64,000 nt of DNA from Telopea speciosissima (taxonomy: Eukaryota; Streptophyta; Magnoliopsida; Proteales; Proteaceae), in the NCBI RefSeq assembly GCF_018873765.1, contig NC_057917.1:59020464-59084463 (forward strand), read 5' to 3'. The position numbers were made by a program, and so were the translations under genes. Position 1 is the first letter of the stretch. Each line of letters begins with the position of its first letter. The notes under the pieces are model-generated. The model was not told the origin of the DNA. It worked only from the letters and a program-made list of their open reading frames with translations, and made no database searches. This document shows positions 11,417 through 21,668 of this stretch, piece by piece.

Positions 11417-12807
11417 TCAATATTGTGGCAAAGAACATTCAGGAGGGAAATTCCCTTGGAATCTAGCAAAATCAGTGCAGTAGTTGTAAATCATGGATTT
11501 GTTTCTAGCCAACATCATCTGACCAATTTGTTCGTTACTCAATTGGCTGTAAACAGGTGAAGTCCACCAGTTGGCAGCAGTATTGGCAGCACATTGGGTG
11601 ATGCTAACTGGTCCACTCCACTTGCAAGCCCTTGCCCTAAACCTTCTAAATCTAGCCACAAAGGGTGCACTCTTCCAGTCAATTTTTATACGTCCACCTT
11701 GGGTTGCCCAGTTATCAGCATCCCATATGCTGGAATAAGCCCTCATCCCTTGTTGGTGTGGGTAATCAATGCCCTTGCTCTCATAGTTCTTAAACACTCG
11801 GATTGGAATACTATCAATGAACCACCTGAAACAATACCAAATAGACCCATATATAAGATATGGTGATGGGAATTAAGCAAAATTTTTGGAACTTAAAAAG
11901 GGAACTCACACAATCTCGCTTGGGTTCCAATGGATGGTGTAGTTGTGGAAATCAGAAGTTGGGTCAAACCAAGCATGAAATTGCTGTTCTTTGCCTCCAA
12001 CACCATTAGCGAATAAATTTGTGTGAATAGTGTAAGGTTGTCCTGATGTATTCCCCAAGAACTCAAAATCTATCTCATCATGTTTGTTACCAGTGGAAGA
12101 CATCTGTAACAGATCAGAATTCGAGATGGAATTTTAGCCCTTTTTCGTTATATATATATATATCTGATTTAAAGAGATATATAAAAAGTGAAATGCATGT
12201 ACACTGTGTACAAGGCTCCCGCGTTTAGCAGGGTCTGGAGAAGGACAAATGTACGACAGCCTTACCCCTGTTTCTAGAGAGACTATTTCAAGATGGATCA
12301 TTTAAATGATGATCTACGTGTTCCACTGTTTTTTAAATACTTACATAGTAGGCCGTAACAGTGCCAGCAGAATTTCCAGATACTAATTTGATTAACATTT
12401 CTACGCTGCCAAAGAGAAACGCTCTTTTCGATTGAATTCCAGACCCTAAAAAAACCCCAAAATGCAAGACAATAAATTAGAGTTAGCTGGGTCTGGTATG
12501 GTATGTATTTTTTCTAAATCATTAATTCTAGTTTAATAATAAATGCATTCCAAGAAATCATGCCAAACACAACCTTAATTTCAAAAGAAAAGTGTTATAG
12601 ATAAGTAGCTAGGTAAATACCTGACCAATTGGTCAACATAAGTTGAAGATCGTCACCATTACCGGCGATCCCAGCTTGATTAGCTCCCCAAGTAAAGGAT
12701 GTACTCTTGGGAAATGTGGCATCCACGAAACTCAGATTGATCAGTACTGCTGCAATCAAAGAGATAGCAAGAGTAATGAAGAGATCAGCTCTTAAGTTGG
12801 TCGCCAT
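11417..12807 (-). CDS. XTH: Xyloglucan endotransglucosylase/hydrolase (XTH), four exons
   Basis: A secreted GH16 enzyme that cuts and rejoins xyloglucan chains in the cell wall. Exons (minus): 12807-12621, 12445-12345, 12103-11910 and 11825-11417, all GT-AG, giving 296 residues, a normal XTH length. Residues 1-30 form a hydrophobic signal peptide ending SFVDA. The catalytic motif [10 protein letters not shown] is at 104-113, with nucleophile Glu106 and acid/base Glu110, followed by the usual N-glycosylation site NTS at 114. The C-terminal XET domain carries four Cys (in ACKW, TQCA, NYCTD, PECS). An in-frame upstream ATG at 12828 would add seven residues; the start at 12807 gives a more usual signal peptide. 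The [10 protein letters not shown] form and C-terminus suggest the group I/II transglucosylase class. No break was seen. Confidence 0.93.
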
Positions 12808-12966
12808 GCCAACCCAAAACCACCTCAATATCTCCCTCCTTCAATTCAGTAAGTACTCTTCGATCCTTTTGGTAACTAGAAACAATGAATTTCGATCTTC
12901 CTCTTCAATTCTCTGGAAGATAGAACTGAAGTCGTGATGCATTGAAAGATGGTCTGTGAGCTAGGG

Positions 12967-12976
12967 TTTTATAAAA
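12967..12976 (-). promoter_or_regulatory. TATA box of the XTH gene
   Basis: The palindrome TTTTATAAAA lies about 160 bases before the ATG on the minus strand, so transcription would start near 12940 with a 5' UTR of roughly 130 bases. A GA-repeat lies further upstream (about 13097-13115). Confidence 0.6.
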
Positions 12977-13285
12977 GCAGAACAAGAGAACAGACCCTAG
13001 TCAGTTATTAATTTAATTTAGTTTTTCATTTTTTTTAATTTTTCTTATCCAGAACCGACAGACTGGAAAGACTACGTGCGAGGAACAATCACTGCGAGAG
13101 AGAGAGAGAGAGATGGAGTTGACTCATGTAGGGTAGCTGAAGAAATTGTCTGCAACGAATCGACGTGCACGCCTATAGCTGGGAGAAGATAGAAAAGCAA
13201 AGCAAAGACGGCATTATATCATTTTCATGCTCTAAGTCAAGTTTTTCTCCACCATAGGTGAAGGAAAATTAAATGTACGTGCAGG

Positions 13286-13400
13286 GAATGTTCATGTACG
13301 TGTGAGCGTACATGAACAACTCACAGCCGTTCAGATGGAATCTATTCTGTGAGAATGTTCCATCTGAACGGTTGTGAGTTGTTCACGTACATGAACATTC
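13286..13400. repeat. Foldback element with nested outer arms
   Basis: GAATGTTCATGTACGTG pairs with CACGTACATGAACATTC, and AACTCACAGCCGTTCAGATGG pairs with its complement in the second half. Outside it, TAGGTGAAGGAAAA (near 13255) pairs with TTTTCCTTCACCTAA (near 13436). A partial copy of the inner arm recurs near 13503-13550. Confidence 0.85.
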
Positions 13401-13929
13401 ACCCCTCGAAAATTAAAACCATCTAGGGAGGTAGTTTTCCTTCACCTAAGGTGAACAAAGGATCCTTGTCAATGGGTTTGGGTGTCTTGGGCTACAGGGT
13501 GGATTCCATCTAAACGGTTGTCAGCCATTCTCCTACGTTCACGTACGTGAACCTGATTCCGGGATGGGTACTCATAATAATTGGGAGGGCATTATCGACT
13601 CTGTAAACTTAGGGGCATTATCAATTTTAGATGGGTGTACTTTTTCTTTACCTTGAGTGGAGGAAAACTTTCTCCCCATCTAGTGTTGTTATTACTCTAT
13701 ACCTTACTAGATGAAATTGAAACTACCCTCTCCTCATAATGATGCTTATCCTACGTACTACCGTGATGATTCATAATTAAGGGAGACTCATTCATCATGG
13801 CCGAAGGGAAACTGGGTCTAAGTGCTAGAATAGAAGCCTCATTCGAACTCAGCTCGTGTTCTTCTAAGGTATCACATTGTTAGACATTGGTTGACATTCG
13901 AAATATATATGTCAATCTGTAATTTTTTA

Positions 13930-14071
13930 GGAGAAAGAATGTTACTTGGGCACGTGCAGTATGCTGCCCAGACACATGGGTGTGCAAAATGACCGTTGCG
14001 TGTTCATGAAAAGACAGAATTTCCCAAGAATGCAGTGATCATTTCATGCACTAAAGTAGCATTCTCTTTCC
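13930..14071. repeat. MITE with GGAGAAAGAATG / CATTCTCTTTCC ends
   Basis: Terminal inverted repeats GGAGAAAGAATGTTACTT and AAGTAGCATTCTCTTTCC enclose about 105 bp. Similar termini (ACTACTTGATTGCG / CAAGTAGCATTCTC) occur at 40499-40688, and relatives appear at 25726, 30191, 31427 and 34098. Confidence 0.65.
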
Positions 14072-14791
14072 TATTTTTTACGATCAGACAATTAAGAAAT
14101 CAAATCGTAAAAGAATTAGCTCCTTCTCCCCGTAAAAAGAAGTGATCTTTATGAATTGGGCCTGGTTGGTCAATCTTATTCTTTAGCCTGAGCACAACTG
14201 AATAACAATTATTTTAGCCTGTAGGCAGATGAGTTGGCTCATGCTGATTTCTCAATTTTAATAAAACATTTTACGCATAATGACAATTAATGATGCCCAT
14301 GTACATTAACATGCATGAACACCATTCCACCGCATAAATCCTATAGCAAAATAATTTCATTAACCCTTTCATCATGTCTATCACTTCCAAACCATGTAGA
14401 TAGAATATTTGAAAGGTTGTATTTTGGATTTTCCTTGATAGGAGACTTTGTCAAAGTAATGTCCAATCTCAACCATATGACTTAATAGGGATTTTTCTTC
14501 TTAATTTTCTAATAGTTATTATTAAGTTCATGTTAAGATCATTTTATAGAATCATCAAACTTTTTTTTTTGGATCTTTATAGCTACACATGGGAATATTA
14601 GACTGGTCTAAAATTTTTACCATTAATTAAAATGATATGGACAACTTGTTCACCAAATCTTTGGATCCCCACTGATGACTGAACTACAACACAATAGTTA
14701 TTAAGGGTGTGATGAATAGTATAAACACTCTAGAACCCTGCTCTCTAATTTAATATTAATTATATAGAACATATATGCCATATATGTGTAG

Positions 14792-14796
<5 letters not shown>

Positions 14797-14826
<30 letters not shown>
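14797..14826. repeat. (AAT)n microsatellite
   Basis: About ten uninterrupted AAT units. Confidence 0.95.
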
Positions 14827-14829
<3 letters not shown>

Positions 14830-15660
14830 GGGATGATTGGTTATTATGTAAAGATTGCAAGGAATACGATGGGAGAGCTTAACCACTCAACGCAGATTAA
14901 TGACCATTTCTCAATGGCGGAATGGAGCAAGGTGAGGCAGCACCCTCCATTCAGCGATTTTCAATATTTGGTGATTTCTTCAACTATGAGAAAGCGGAAA
15001 CTATGATCAGGTGTTATGCAACGGACGTCGCCCCGTACATGTTACCAAGGCATGTTGACTAGTTGTTTGACCTAAGTAGACCTGATGGGATTTCACCGGT
15101 CCAGTACCCGAACCCCATTCCCAACCAAGATGATCACCTTTATTGGGTTGGATGACTTCCTGTTTGGGAGCGTGACTCTAGTACATATGGGTACAGATTT
15201 GTGTTTTAAAACACTGAATCACAGGAAATATGGGATTATGTCCCTAAGAAAAGATGGTAGAGCTTAACGAGAAAACTTGAAGACATACTCATAAATAATA
15301 ACATAGGAAAGGTAGGGCTTTAATGAAGTCACGAATATGATGTAGAATGAGATAACTACTTATATTAGGAATGTAGCAAAAGAAATTTTAGGCAAATATA
15401 TAAAAAAGTGATATTCATCTAGGGAAACTTGGTGGTAGGATGATGAAGTTTAAGAAGCCATTGGGGCTAAGAAATCTAATTTTAAAACATGGTAAAGGAA
15501 TAAGGATGTAGAGGATTTAAAAAAATATATATTTGCTAGAGATGAAACTAAGAAGATGGTAAGGTAAGAATAAGTAAGAAATATGAGGATCTCCGTAACA
15601 ATTTTGCCACAAATTAAGGAGTGGGAAAAAGATAGTATATTTTAAGAGAGGCGGCTTCCT
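14827..15660. other. Intergenic, nothing recognised
   Basis: No supported gene. Short frames at 14701-14886 and 15085-15267 have no family resemblance. Confidence 0.4.
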
Positions 15661-15667
15661 TTATGTC

Positions 15668-16170
15668 TTGCTCCATATCTTCAATTGTGAGTTAATCTTG
15701 TCTAAATATTTTGATGCTAGGTTCAATTATCATTCCACTGAAAGGATTGTCGAGATGTTCTTGATTAAACCTGATCTGAGAATGATCAAATTGAATATTG
15801 ATGGGTGTTCCTTGGAAAACTCGGAAAACTCTGGTGGTGCTGGTATTTTTTTTGAAATAGTAATGGGGAATCTTTGGGCAGCTTCTTTAATCTCTTAGGA
15901 GTTCGCTCAATTTTTTCTAGGCAGAATTATCAGTTTTTTTTTATGGGTATCTATCTGGCTAGAGGAAAGGGAACTCATAGATTATGAATTGAAAGTGACT
16001 CGAATGTAGTGATTTTTAATATTTGAAATCAAAAAATTCCTTCAAAATTCATCAACAATGGAAGTACCTCAAATCTTATCTGGATTCAATTTATTGGAGG
16101 ATATCACATTGCTATAGAGAGGTGAACGCAATCGCAGACTCTTTGTCAAAGAAATATGCTTCATAGGAAG
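15668..16170 (+). pseudogene. LINE RNase H domain remnant
   Basis: The frame 15668-15898 contains IKLNIDGCSLENSENSGGAGI followed by GNLWAAS. This is the first RNase H segment of plant L1-type LINEs (KLN-x-DG...N-x-G-x-AG). After a stop, similar text continues in other frames, and near 16125-16160 DSLSKKYAS resembles the usual C-terminal AD-L-AK motif. Stops and frameshifts show it is dead. Confidence 0.65.
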
Positions 16171-16780
16171 CATCTTTCACTTGGGATACGTGTCCAAGTT
16201 TTATTCATCATGACCTTACTTAGGATCATGAGGATATACCACAGTTCCGTTTTGAAAATGATGAATTGTATTCTCTTCATTTGGGAATTCTTTGTTTTTT
16301 TTTTTGTTTTTCTTCGTTTGTTCTTCTTGAGGTTTTTGTAGTCTGTTGATGGCAATACCGAAAGTGGAATCTTGAGAGAAACTATTTCAATATCTTGTTT
16401 TCTATTGATGGCCTTGCCGAAGGTGGAAATCAGACATTATTATTCTAGTCCAAGAATGCCCAAATTTATCATGTACACCCTTTTTCCTGTTTTGATATAA
16501 TCTTTTGCTGACTTTTAGCAAAAAAAGGAAAAATATAGGGTAAAATACACTGACCCCTGTAATGCACCCAATATTTTTCGTATCTCCCTAAGCTTCTGAT
16601 AAGTCCACGTACCATCCCTCAATATTCCACGTACCCCCCCTGCATATTCCATGTACCCCCCTGCTTTATCCCCCTAATGTCATTTAAGTCCATACCAAGT
16701 GTTAAATGCTAAAAAATGACTAAACTACCCTTTCTTCTATCTTCTCTAAAATTTGAAAAGACCTAATTGCTCTGCCCTAT

Positions 16781-17008
16781 TTGCTAAAATTTGAAAATAC
16801 CAAAATGCCCTCATCTTCCGCAAATCATTATCTTCTTTTACACCACCACCACCACCCTGAAGTCCCACCTCCAGCACCACCGCTACCCACCACCATTAAT
16901 ACCACCAACCATCTTCTTCCCCAGATCGTTTCTCCAAAAAATGAAACCCTAAACCCATTTTACGGTTTCAAAACCCCACCAGCAAATTACAACTTCTCTA
17001 GTTTCTAA
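16781..17008 (+). pseudogene. Inverted duplicate of the OVATE ORF N-terminus
   Basis: This plus-strand frame begins MLKFENTKMPSSSANHYLLL and shares PPAP, TINTTNHLLPQIVSPKNETL with the first ~75 residues of the OVATE ORF on the other strand. It ends soon after the inverted-repeat arm ends. It exists because the ORF's 5' part lies in the terminal inverted repeat. It has no OVATE domain and is unlikely to be a gene. Confidence 0.75.
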
Positions 17009-17044
17009 AGATCAAGCAGATGGACACTGTCAGATTCGCCAAGA

Positions 17045-17920
17045 TCAATTAGAGAACAGAGTACCCCATACTTCCTTAAATACATCAATAGTAACTTTAT
17101 GATAATGAGAGGAATTCAAACTCAGAAAACACTGTAAGAGCTTCTCCAGATCCTCTTCTGCAAATAACTCCTTCTCTACAATCATTTCCACCATTGATGT
17201 CCTGAAATCATCATACGGATCACTAGACCGCTTCACCACAGCAATGCTTTCTTGTAATTTGCCCCCTGAGTCAAACGGGTCATGACTCATTTCAGAATTC
17301 CTTCTCCGGCGAACCTCAGCTGCTTTCCGGCGGTAAATCTCAGAAGAATCAGAAGAAAAACTCTTTGAAGATAAAAACGTTTCTGTCTCGTCTCCAGATT
17401 CTTCAGTACTGAACCACCCACTATCAATTTCTCCTGATGAAGAATCAAAATGAAATCTTGATTTCTTGTTGATAGATCTCTGGTTCTTCTTCTGCTTCGT
17501 TTCCTTTGACTTAATTTCCCCCCCTTTTGGTTCGAATTCCTCAATCTTGTAATAAGAATTTAATGGCGAAATGGGTGATGCAGGGGGACAAGTTCTTCCC
17601 TTAGAATCATTAAAGCCAAAGCATGGGCTTTGTTCCATCAATTCTGGACTCTGCAACATCTCCATTGTTGCGAAACCATCCTCTGCAGATGATTTATGGC
17701 GGATTTGAGAGATGAAACAGTAAAATGAGTTTAGGGTTTCATTTTTTGGAGAAACGATCTGGGGAAGAAGATGGTTGGTGGTATTAATGGTGGTGGGTGG
17801 CAGTGGTGCTGGAGGTGGGGCTTCACGGTGGTGATTGTAATGGTAGTGGTATTGGGTATGTAAAAGAAGATAATGATTTGGGGAAGATGAGGGTATTTTG
17901 GTATTTTTAAATTTTAGCAA
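17045..17920 (-). CDS. OFP: OVATE family protein (OFP), intronless, inside a transposon
   Basis: 291 codons, intact and intronless as usual for OFPs, which are nuclear plant-specific repressors that bind KNOX/BELL and TRM partners and shape organs. The C-terminal ~70 residues are the OVATE domain: ESIAVVKRSSDPYDDFRTSM, then VEMI, EEDLEKLLQCFLSLNS and a final VFKEVWGTLFSN. The middle is Ser/Glu-rich with a basic RRKAAEVRRRR stretch. The first ~69 residues (MLKFKNTKIPSSS..., His/Tyr and Pro runs) are encoded within the element's right inverted repeat, so the native OFP start may differ. It resembles the OFP6/7/8 group by eye. No TATA box is evident upstream. Intactness argues for recent capture or selection; expression is unknown. 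Confidence 0.82.
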   Translation of the reverse strand: MLKFKNTKIPSSSPNHYLLLHTQYHYHYNHHREAPPPAPLPPTTINTTNHLLPQIVSPKNETLNSFYCFISQIRHKSSAEDGFATMEMLQSPELMEQSPCFGFNDSKGRTCPPASPISPLNSYYKIEEFEPKGGEIKSKETKQKKNQRSINKKSRFHFDSSSGEIDSGWFSTEESGDETETFLSSKSFSSDSSEIYRRKAAEVRRRRNSEMSHDPFDSGGKLQESIAVVKRSSDPYDDFRTSMVEMIVEKELFAEEDLEKLLQCFLSLNSSHYHKVTIDVFKEVWGTLFSN

Positions 17921-18142
17921 ATAGGTTAGGATAATTAGGTCTTTTTAAATTTGAGAGAACATAAAATAAAGGGTAGTTTGATCATTTTTTAGCATTTAAC
18001 ACTTGGTGTGGACTTAAATGGCATTAGGGGGGTAAAGCAGGGGTGGTACGTGGAATATTGAGGGATGGTACATGGATTTATCAGAAACTTAGGGGGTACA
18101 AGAAATATTGGGTGCATTAAACGGGGGTACATGTACTTTACC

Positions 18143-18430
18143 AAAAAATATATGATAAACTAGCAATAATGAGGAAAAAGAAGAACACAGAGTTCAACTC
18201 TATAGATCCATTAAAATTTGAGATGGTAATGCATTGATAAGTTACAAGGAGATCAAAGAGAGATTAAAAAAAAAAAAAACTATTTCTACAACTTATTAAA
18301 TAAAAATAATGCAAATAAAAGTGTTTTACAAGGTTGTAATATCTGTCAAGAAATCACAAATCTTTTATATATATATATATATTGAAAAATTAGGGTGTCT
18401 AAAGTAAATTAAACTTGAAAGAAATTGAAA
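18143..18430. other. AT-rich spacer
   Basis: Contains an A-run near 18268 and a short (TA)n near 18368; nothing else is recognised. Confidence 0.4.
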
Positions 18431-19170
18431 GTAGGTAAAATAGTAGGTTCATATACTATAACAATAAAGTCGTGGGATAGCAATTAGGAATTGGTGGAAA
18501 ACTTGGCTAACTAAGTTGTTTAATAAGATGAACACAAGAACAACACCAAATGAATGGAGGAGAAGTATCGTTATTCCAATTTATAAAAATAAAAGAGACA
18601 TTCAAAGCTGTAATTACTATAGAGTAATAAAACTTATGAACCATACTATGAAATTATTGAAAAGACTAATTGAAACATGTTTACGACAAGAAACTAATAT
18701 TTTGGACAAGCAAATTGGTTTTATACCTAGAATATCAACCATATAACTTTTTATTTGCTTAAGAGATTAATGGAAAGATTTAGAGAAAAAAACTTATGCT
18801 AAAGTGGCTAAAAAGTTAATTTGACATGTGTTAGAGAAGAAAATTATGTCAAGTAAATATGTAGAAATGATTAAAGATGTATGATAATGTAGTGACTAGT
18901 GTAAGAACTGCTGTGGATAGTGAATTTTTAATTCAAATTGAATTACATCAATGATCAATTTTGAGCCCATATTTGTTGCGCTAATCATGGATGAGCTAAC
19001 TAGAGACATTCAAGATCAGATCCCTTGGTGTATGTTTTTTGCTAATAATATTGTTTTGGTGGTTAAACCAATATTGAGGATAAATGCGAAGTTGGAGTTG
19101 TGGAGATCAATCTTATAATCAAAAGGTTTAAGATGAGTAAACAAAAATAGAGTATATGTTGTGTAACTTT
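18431..19170 (+). pseudogene. RTE-type LINE reverse transcriptase remnant
   Basis: The frame 18516-18746 reads TPNEWRRSIVIPIYKNKRDI then IKLMNHTMKLLKRLIE and QIGFIPRIST. This is the first part of the reverse transcriptase of plant RTE LINEs (EWR-S-V-PIYK-KGD). Out-of-frame text to about 19130 covers later motifs; the active-site FADD appears as FANN near 19040, and the domain is full of stops. It is an old, inactive copy. Confidence 0.75.
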
Positions 19171-19299
19171 TTTACCACAATTTTTTCCCCTTTCTATGCT
19201 AAGGAAGCAAGATTGAGAGTCGAGTTCTTGATGAAGTCACTGGTTTGTTGGAAAGGAGGGATCAAATGATTCTTCTCCTTTCCCTCCCTTCCCCCCCCC

Positions 19300-19335
19300 C
19301 CCCCCGCCCCGCGGGTAATGGCTTATTTGACCTCG
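19300..19335. repeat. Poly-C tract boundary
   Basis: A run of about 16 C ends near 19305 and is followed by CGCCCCGCGGG. Length is uncertain in any assembly. Confidence 0.6.
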
Positions 19336-19469
19336 ATTCTCAGTCTCTAGATTGTTGGGAAGGAGGGTTCGGATGATTTTAGCCCAGTAATAGCTTATTT
19401 GTCAGGTGCAAGTGAGGAAATCAATTTATCTAGTCCTCCTGCTCTTGATCTTCTCGGTGCTAAGACCCA

Positions 19470-19708
19470 AACCTGTGCTTGGGAATAGTAGTCTTTGCCC
19501 ACATTTGCGTCGAGATCAAAGAGTCCATTGTACTTCCCAAATTCAATTTTCTTTTCCCCAAAGGCGGTTCTTGTTTTGAGTAGGAGATCGAGTATGAATG
19601 GGTGCCTCTTAAATGCCCATCATGTTGCTTGTTTGGCAATACTATGTACGACTACCCAATGTCGAAAGTCATCGACAATCTCTGCCCTTTATCGTTGACC
19701 CTCAAGGG
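19470..19708 (+). pseudogene. LINE ORF1 (DUF4283/zinc-knuckle) remnant
   Basis: In plus frames near 19487-19650 the text FAHICVEIKESIVLPKF, then EIEYEWVPLKCPSC followed by LFGN, fits the segment of plant L1 ORF1 that precedes its CCHC knuckle (FA-x-x-CVE-x ... VEYEW-x-PP-x-C-x-x-C-x-x-FGH). One in-frame stop and the missing knuckle His mark it as dead. It is cut by the hAT-type element at 19709. Confidence 0.55.
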
Positions 19709-20578
19709 TAGGGTGTCAAATGGTCAGTTCGATCAGGTTTCAGTTTGGAAATAAGTGAAATCAAAACCAAATCGTTAAAGAACTTCGTTTTTTAGTCAGT
19801 TTCGGTTTTGATTTATTTCAGTTTTTCAATATCAGGTTAATACCAATTTAGATCGGTTTATTTTTTGGATTTGAACCGTAATGAAATCTTACATTCATAA
19901 CTTATAGTGAGGAAAGATTTGGTTAAAATACTTTAAATCATTTTCCCCAAGCCAAACAAGTAAACAAGCAAGAATAGATAAATTAATTTGACGTGTTCAT
20001 GTTATAATAAGAACAATGAAGAATAATTTGTAAGGGGAAAATAACTAGTATTGAAATTAATGGATAAATAGAGTTTGTAGCAAAATCATTGTTACATATC
20101 AAAACATTGTTTATCATTTTAAGGGGAAGATAATTAATATTGAAATTAATTAGTGAGAAGATAACGTACTAATATTGAAAACACAAAATGCCCTACTAAC
20201 AAATTATTCATTTAAGTGTCCTACTAAATTTGTATAGTGAACAAGGAGATCAATTGAAGCATTGCTACAAATCAATTTCCCTGTTCATAACCTCATACTT
20301 ATTGATTTGGATTAATTCCTTTTACAATGAAAAATCTTTTCACTAATATTGAATTTTTTTTTTTTGGTAAACTCACTAATATTAAAATTAATGGATAATC
20401 AACTCACCTATTCATAACATCACACTTAATGATTAGTTTCATTTAGTTTGAGTATTGATCGGTTCGGTGCAGTCTAGTTTTTTACTGGTCCCATCATACC
20501 CAAATCCAAAACCATTTCGGTTCTGTCTAGGATTTTTCGATTGGTTTTATCAGTTCGGGCTAGGTTTTGACACCCCTA
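19709..20578. mobile_element. hAT-type element (TAGGGTGTCAAA termini), copy 2
   Basis: It starts TAGGGTGTCAAATGG and ends TTTTGACACCCCTA. The flanks CTCAAGGG and CTTAGGGA agree at 5 of 8 positions, a weak target duplication. The ends contain GTTTCAGTTTGG and CGGTTCTG-type iterations like those of the other copies. No transposase. Confidence 0.6.
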
Positions 20579-20697
20579 CTTAGGGAGATGGGCTTCTTCC
20601 CCTGCCAGTGTTGGTAGAGAGGGCTGCATTGAAAGTTACTGGAGGAGTGACTATTGAAATCCCTTCACGCCTTCTTGTTGCTATTAGGCCTATGTTG

Positions 20698-20883
20698 GAT
20701 CCAGATGCTCTACAGTGCGACCTGCCCCCGACGGTTGTGTTGTGCAGACATAGGGCTGCACGTTATGATTGCCTTACCCCTGCCTGAGCGCCTTGCCCAG
20801 GTAGGGTAAGGTGGTCATTGCACACGGTCTTGTGTCTGTGCAGAACGATGCCATTGGGACAGCGCGCCATAGAGGATCTGGAT
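20698..20883. repeat. Foldback element with TAGAGGAT-type end
   Basis: The ends ATCCAGATGCTCTAC and ATAGAGGATCTGGAT are inverted. An inner stem pairs GCAGACATAGGGCTGCACG-like and CTTGTGTCTGTGC-like text, and the centre reads GCCTTACCCCTGCC...GGGTAAGGTGGTCATT. It belongs to the TAGAGGAT group (26101, 30621, 35681). Confidence 0.7.
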
Positions 20884-21335
20884 TGGGCCTATGCTTGGAA
20901 GTAGCCCTAGAAATATCCTTCTTTGATACCTCGATTGCAGAGGTGGATGCCATCCGTAACCTATCCATGTTGAGCATTCCCATCGTCCACAGAGATCTGA
21001 GGCCTCTGTCTCGGCTAATCTGCCTGCAAATTTCAACCCCTTTGCCCCTTTATTCCCTCTCGAGTCGAATCTAGAAGATTGTATCTCTTTGGAGCTTAGG
21101 GAGGGTGAGCATCACGTGGCATTTCTCTTGGCCAGATGACTAATGTTGATACTAGGATGGGCTACCCATTAGTATTGGGCCTTCAGTGGACATCCATTCT
21201 CCTTGTCACTGCGAGGCCTCCAGTTGTATTTCGTTATTGGACCCACTGAGCCAGTTGACACGGGGGATCAACATGATGTCGGTTCTAACAGTGGTGAAGC
21301 CCATGATCTCCTCCATCCCCCTTAGTTATGTGAAC
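20884..21335. other. Continuation of LINE-derived or unknown sequence
   Basis: Higher in GC than its surroundings, with a plus frame at 20811-21074 that starts within the foldback. No family is recognised; it may be the C-terminal part of the LINE ORF1 whose knuckle region is at 19470. Confidence 0.3.
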
Positions 21336-21668
21336 TAAGGGTGTCAATTGATTCGGTATCCAATATTCGGTACGGTATTGGTATGGCACACTGTACATAT
21401 ATTCTTTATTGATATTGTATCGAATATCGATCGATATAGGTATCTCATATTGATATCGTACCAATCTATTTGGTATTGTTCGGTATAGGTGTTCTATACC
21501 GTATTGATATGATATGGTATATTTTCACTGTTTTGTCCATACTAATACCATATCGAATATTGACTCGGTATAGGTATCTCATACCGATACCATACCGAAT
21601 TCATTTGGTACGATTTGATACAGATAAACCAGTATGGTATTGGTATGCGGCACACATTGACACCCTTA
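21336..21668. mobile_element. hAT-type element (TAAGGGTGTCAAT termini), copy 3
   Basis: It runs from TAAGGGTGTCAATTGATT to CACATTGACACCCTTA, 333 bp. The interior is made of degenerate CGGTATTGGTATCG iterations. The flanks do not give a convincing 8-bp duplication. Confidence 0.6.

Larger units (their letters stand above)
16538..18142. mobile_element. Long-TIR (MULE-like) element carrying an OVATE-family ORF
   Basis: Left arm 16538-16970 and right arm 17713-18142 are about 430-bp inverted copies of each other, starting GGGTAAAATACACTGACCCC and, inverted, GGTAAAGTACATGTACCCCC. The flanks are A-rich (AAAAATATA on the left, AAAAAATAT on the right), consistent with a 9-bp target duplication with one base of slippage. 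The unique centre (about 16971-17712) holds most of the OVATE-family ORF. The terminal sequence is related to a lone copy at 29631. No transposase is present. Gene-carrying elements of this form are known as Pack-MULEs; that label is an inference here. Confidence 0.72.

Noticed and set aside
11594..11866. Plus-strand frame of 90 codons
   Set aside because: Antisense shadow of XTH exon 4.
17287..17544. Minus-strand frame of 85 codons
   Set aside because: Alternative frame inside the OVATE ORF, no similarity of its own.
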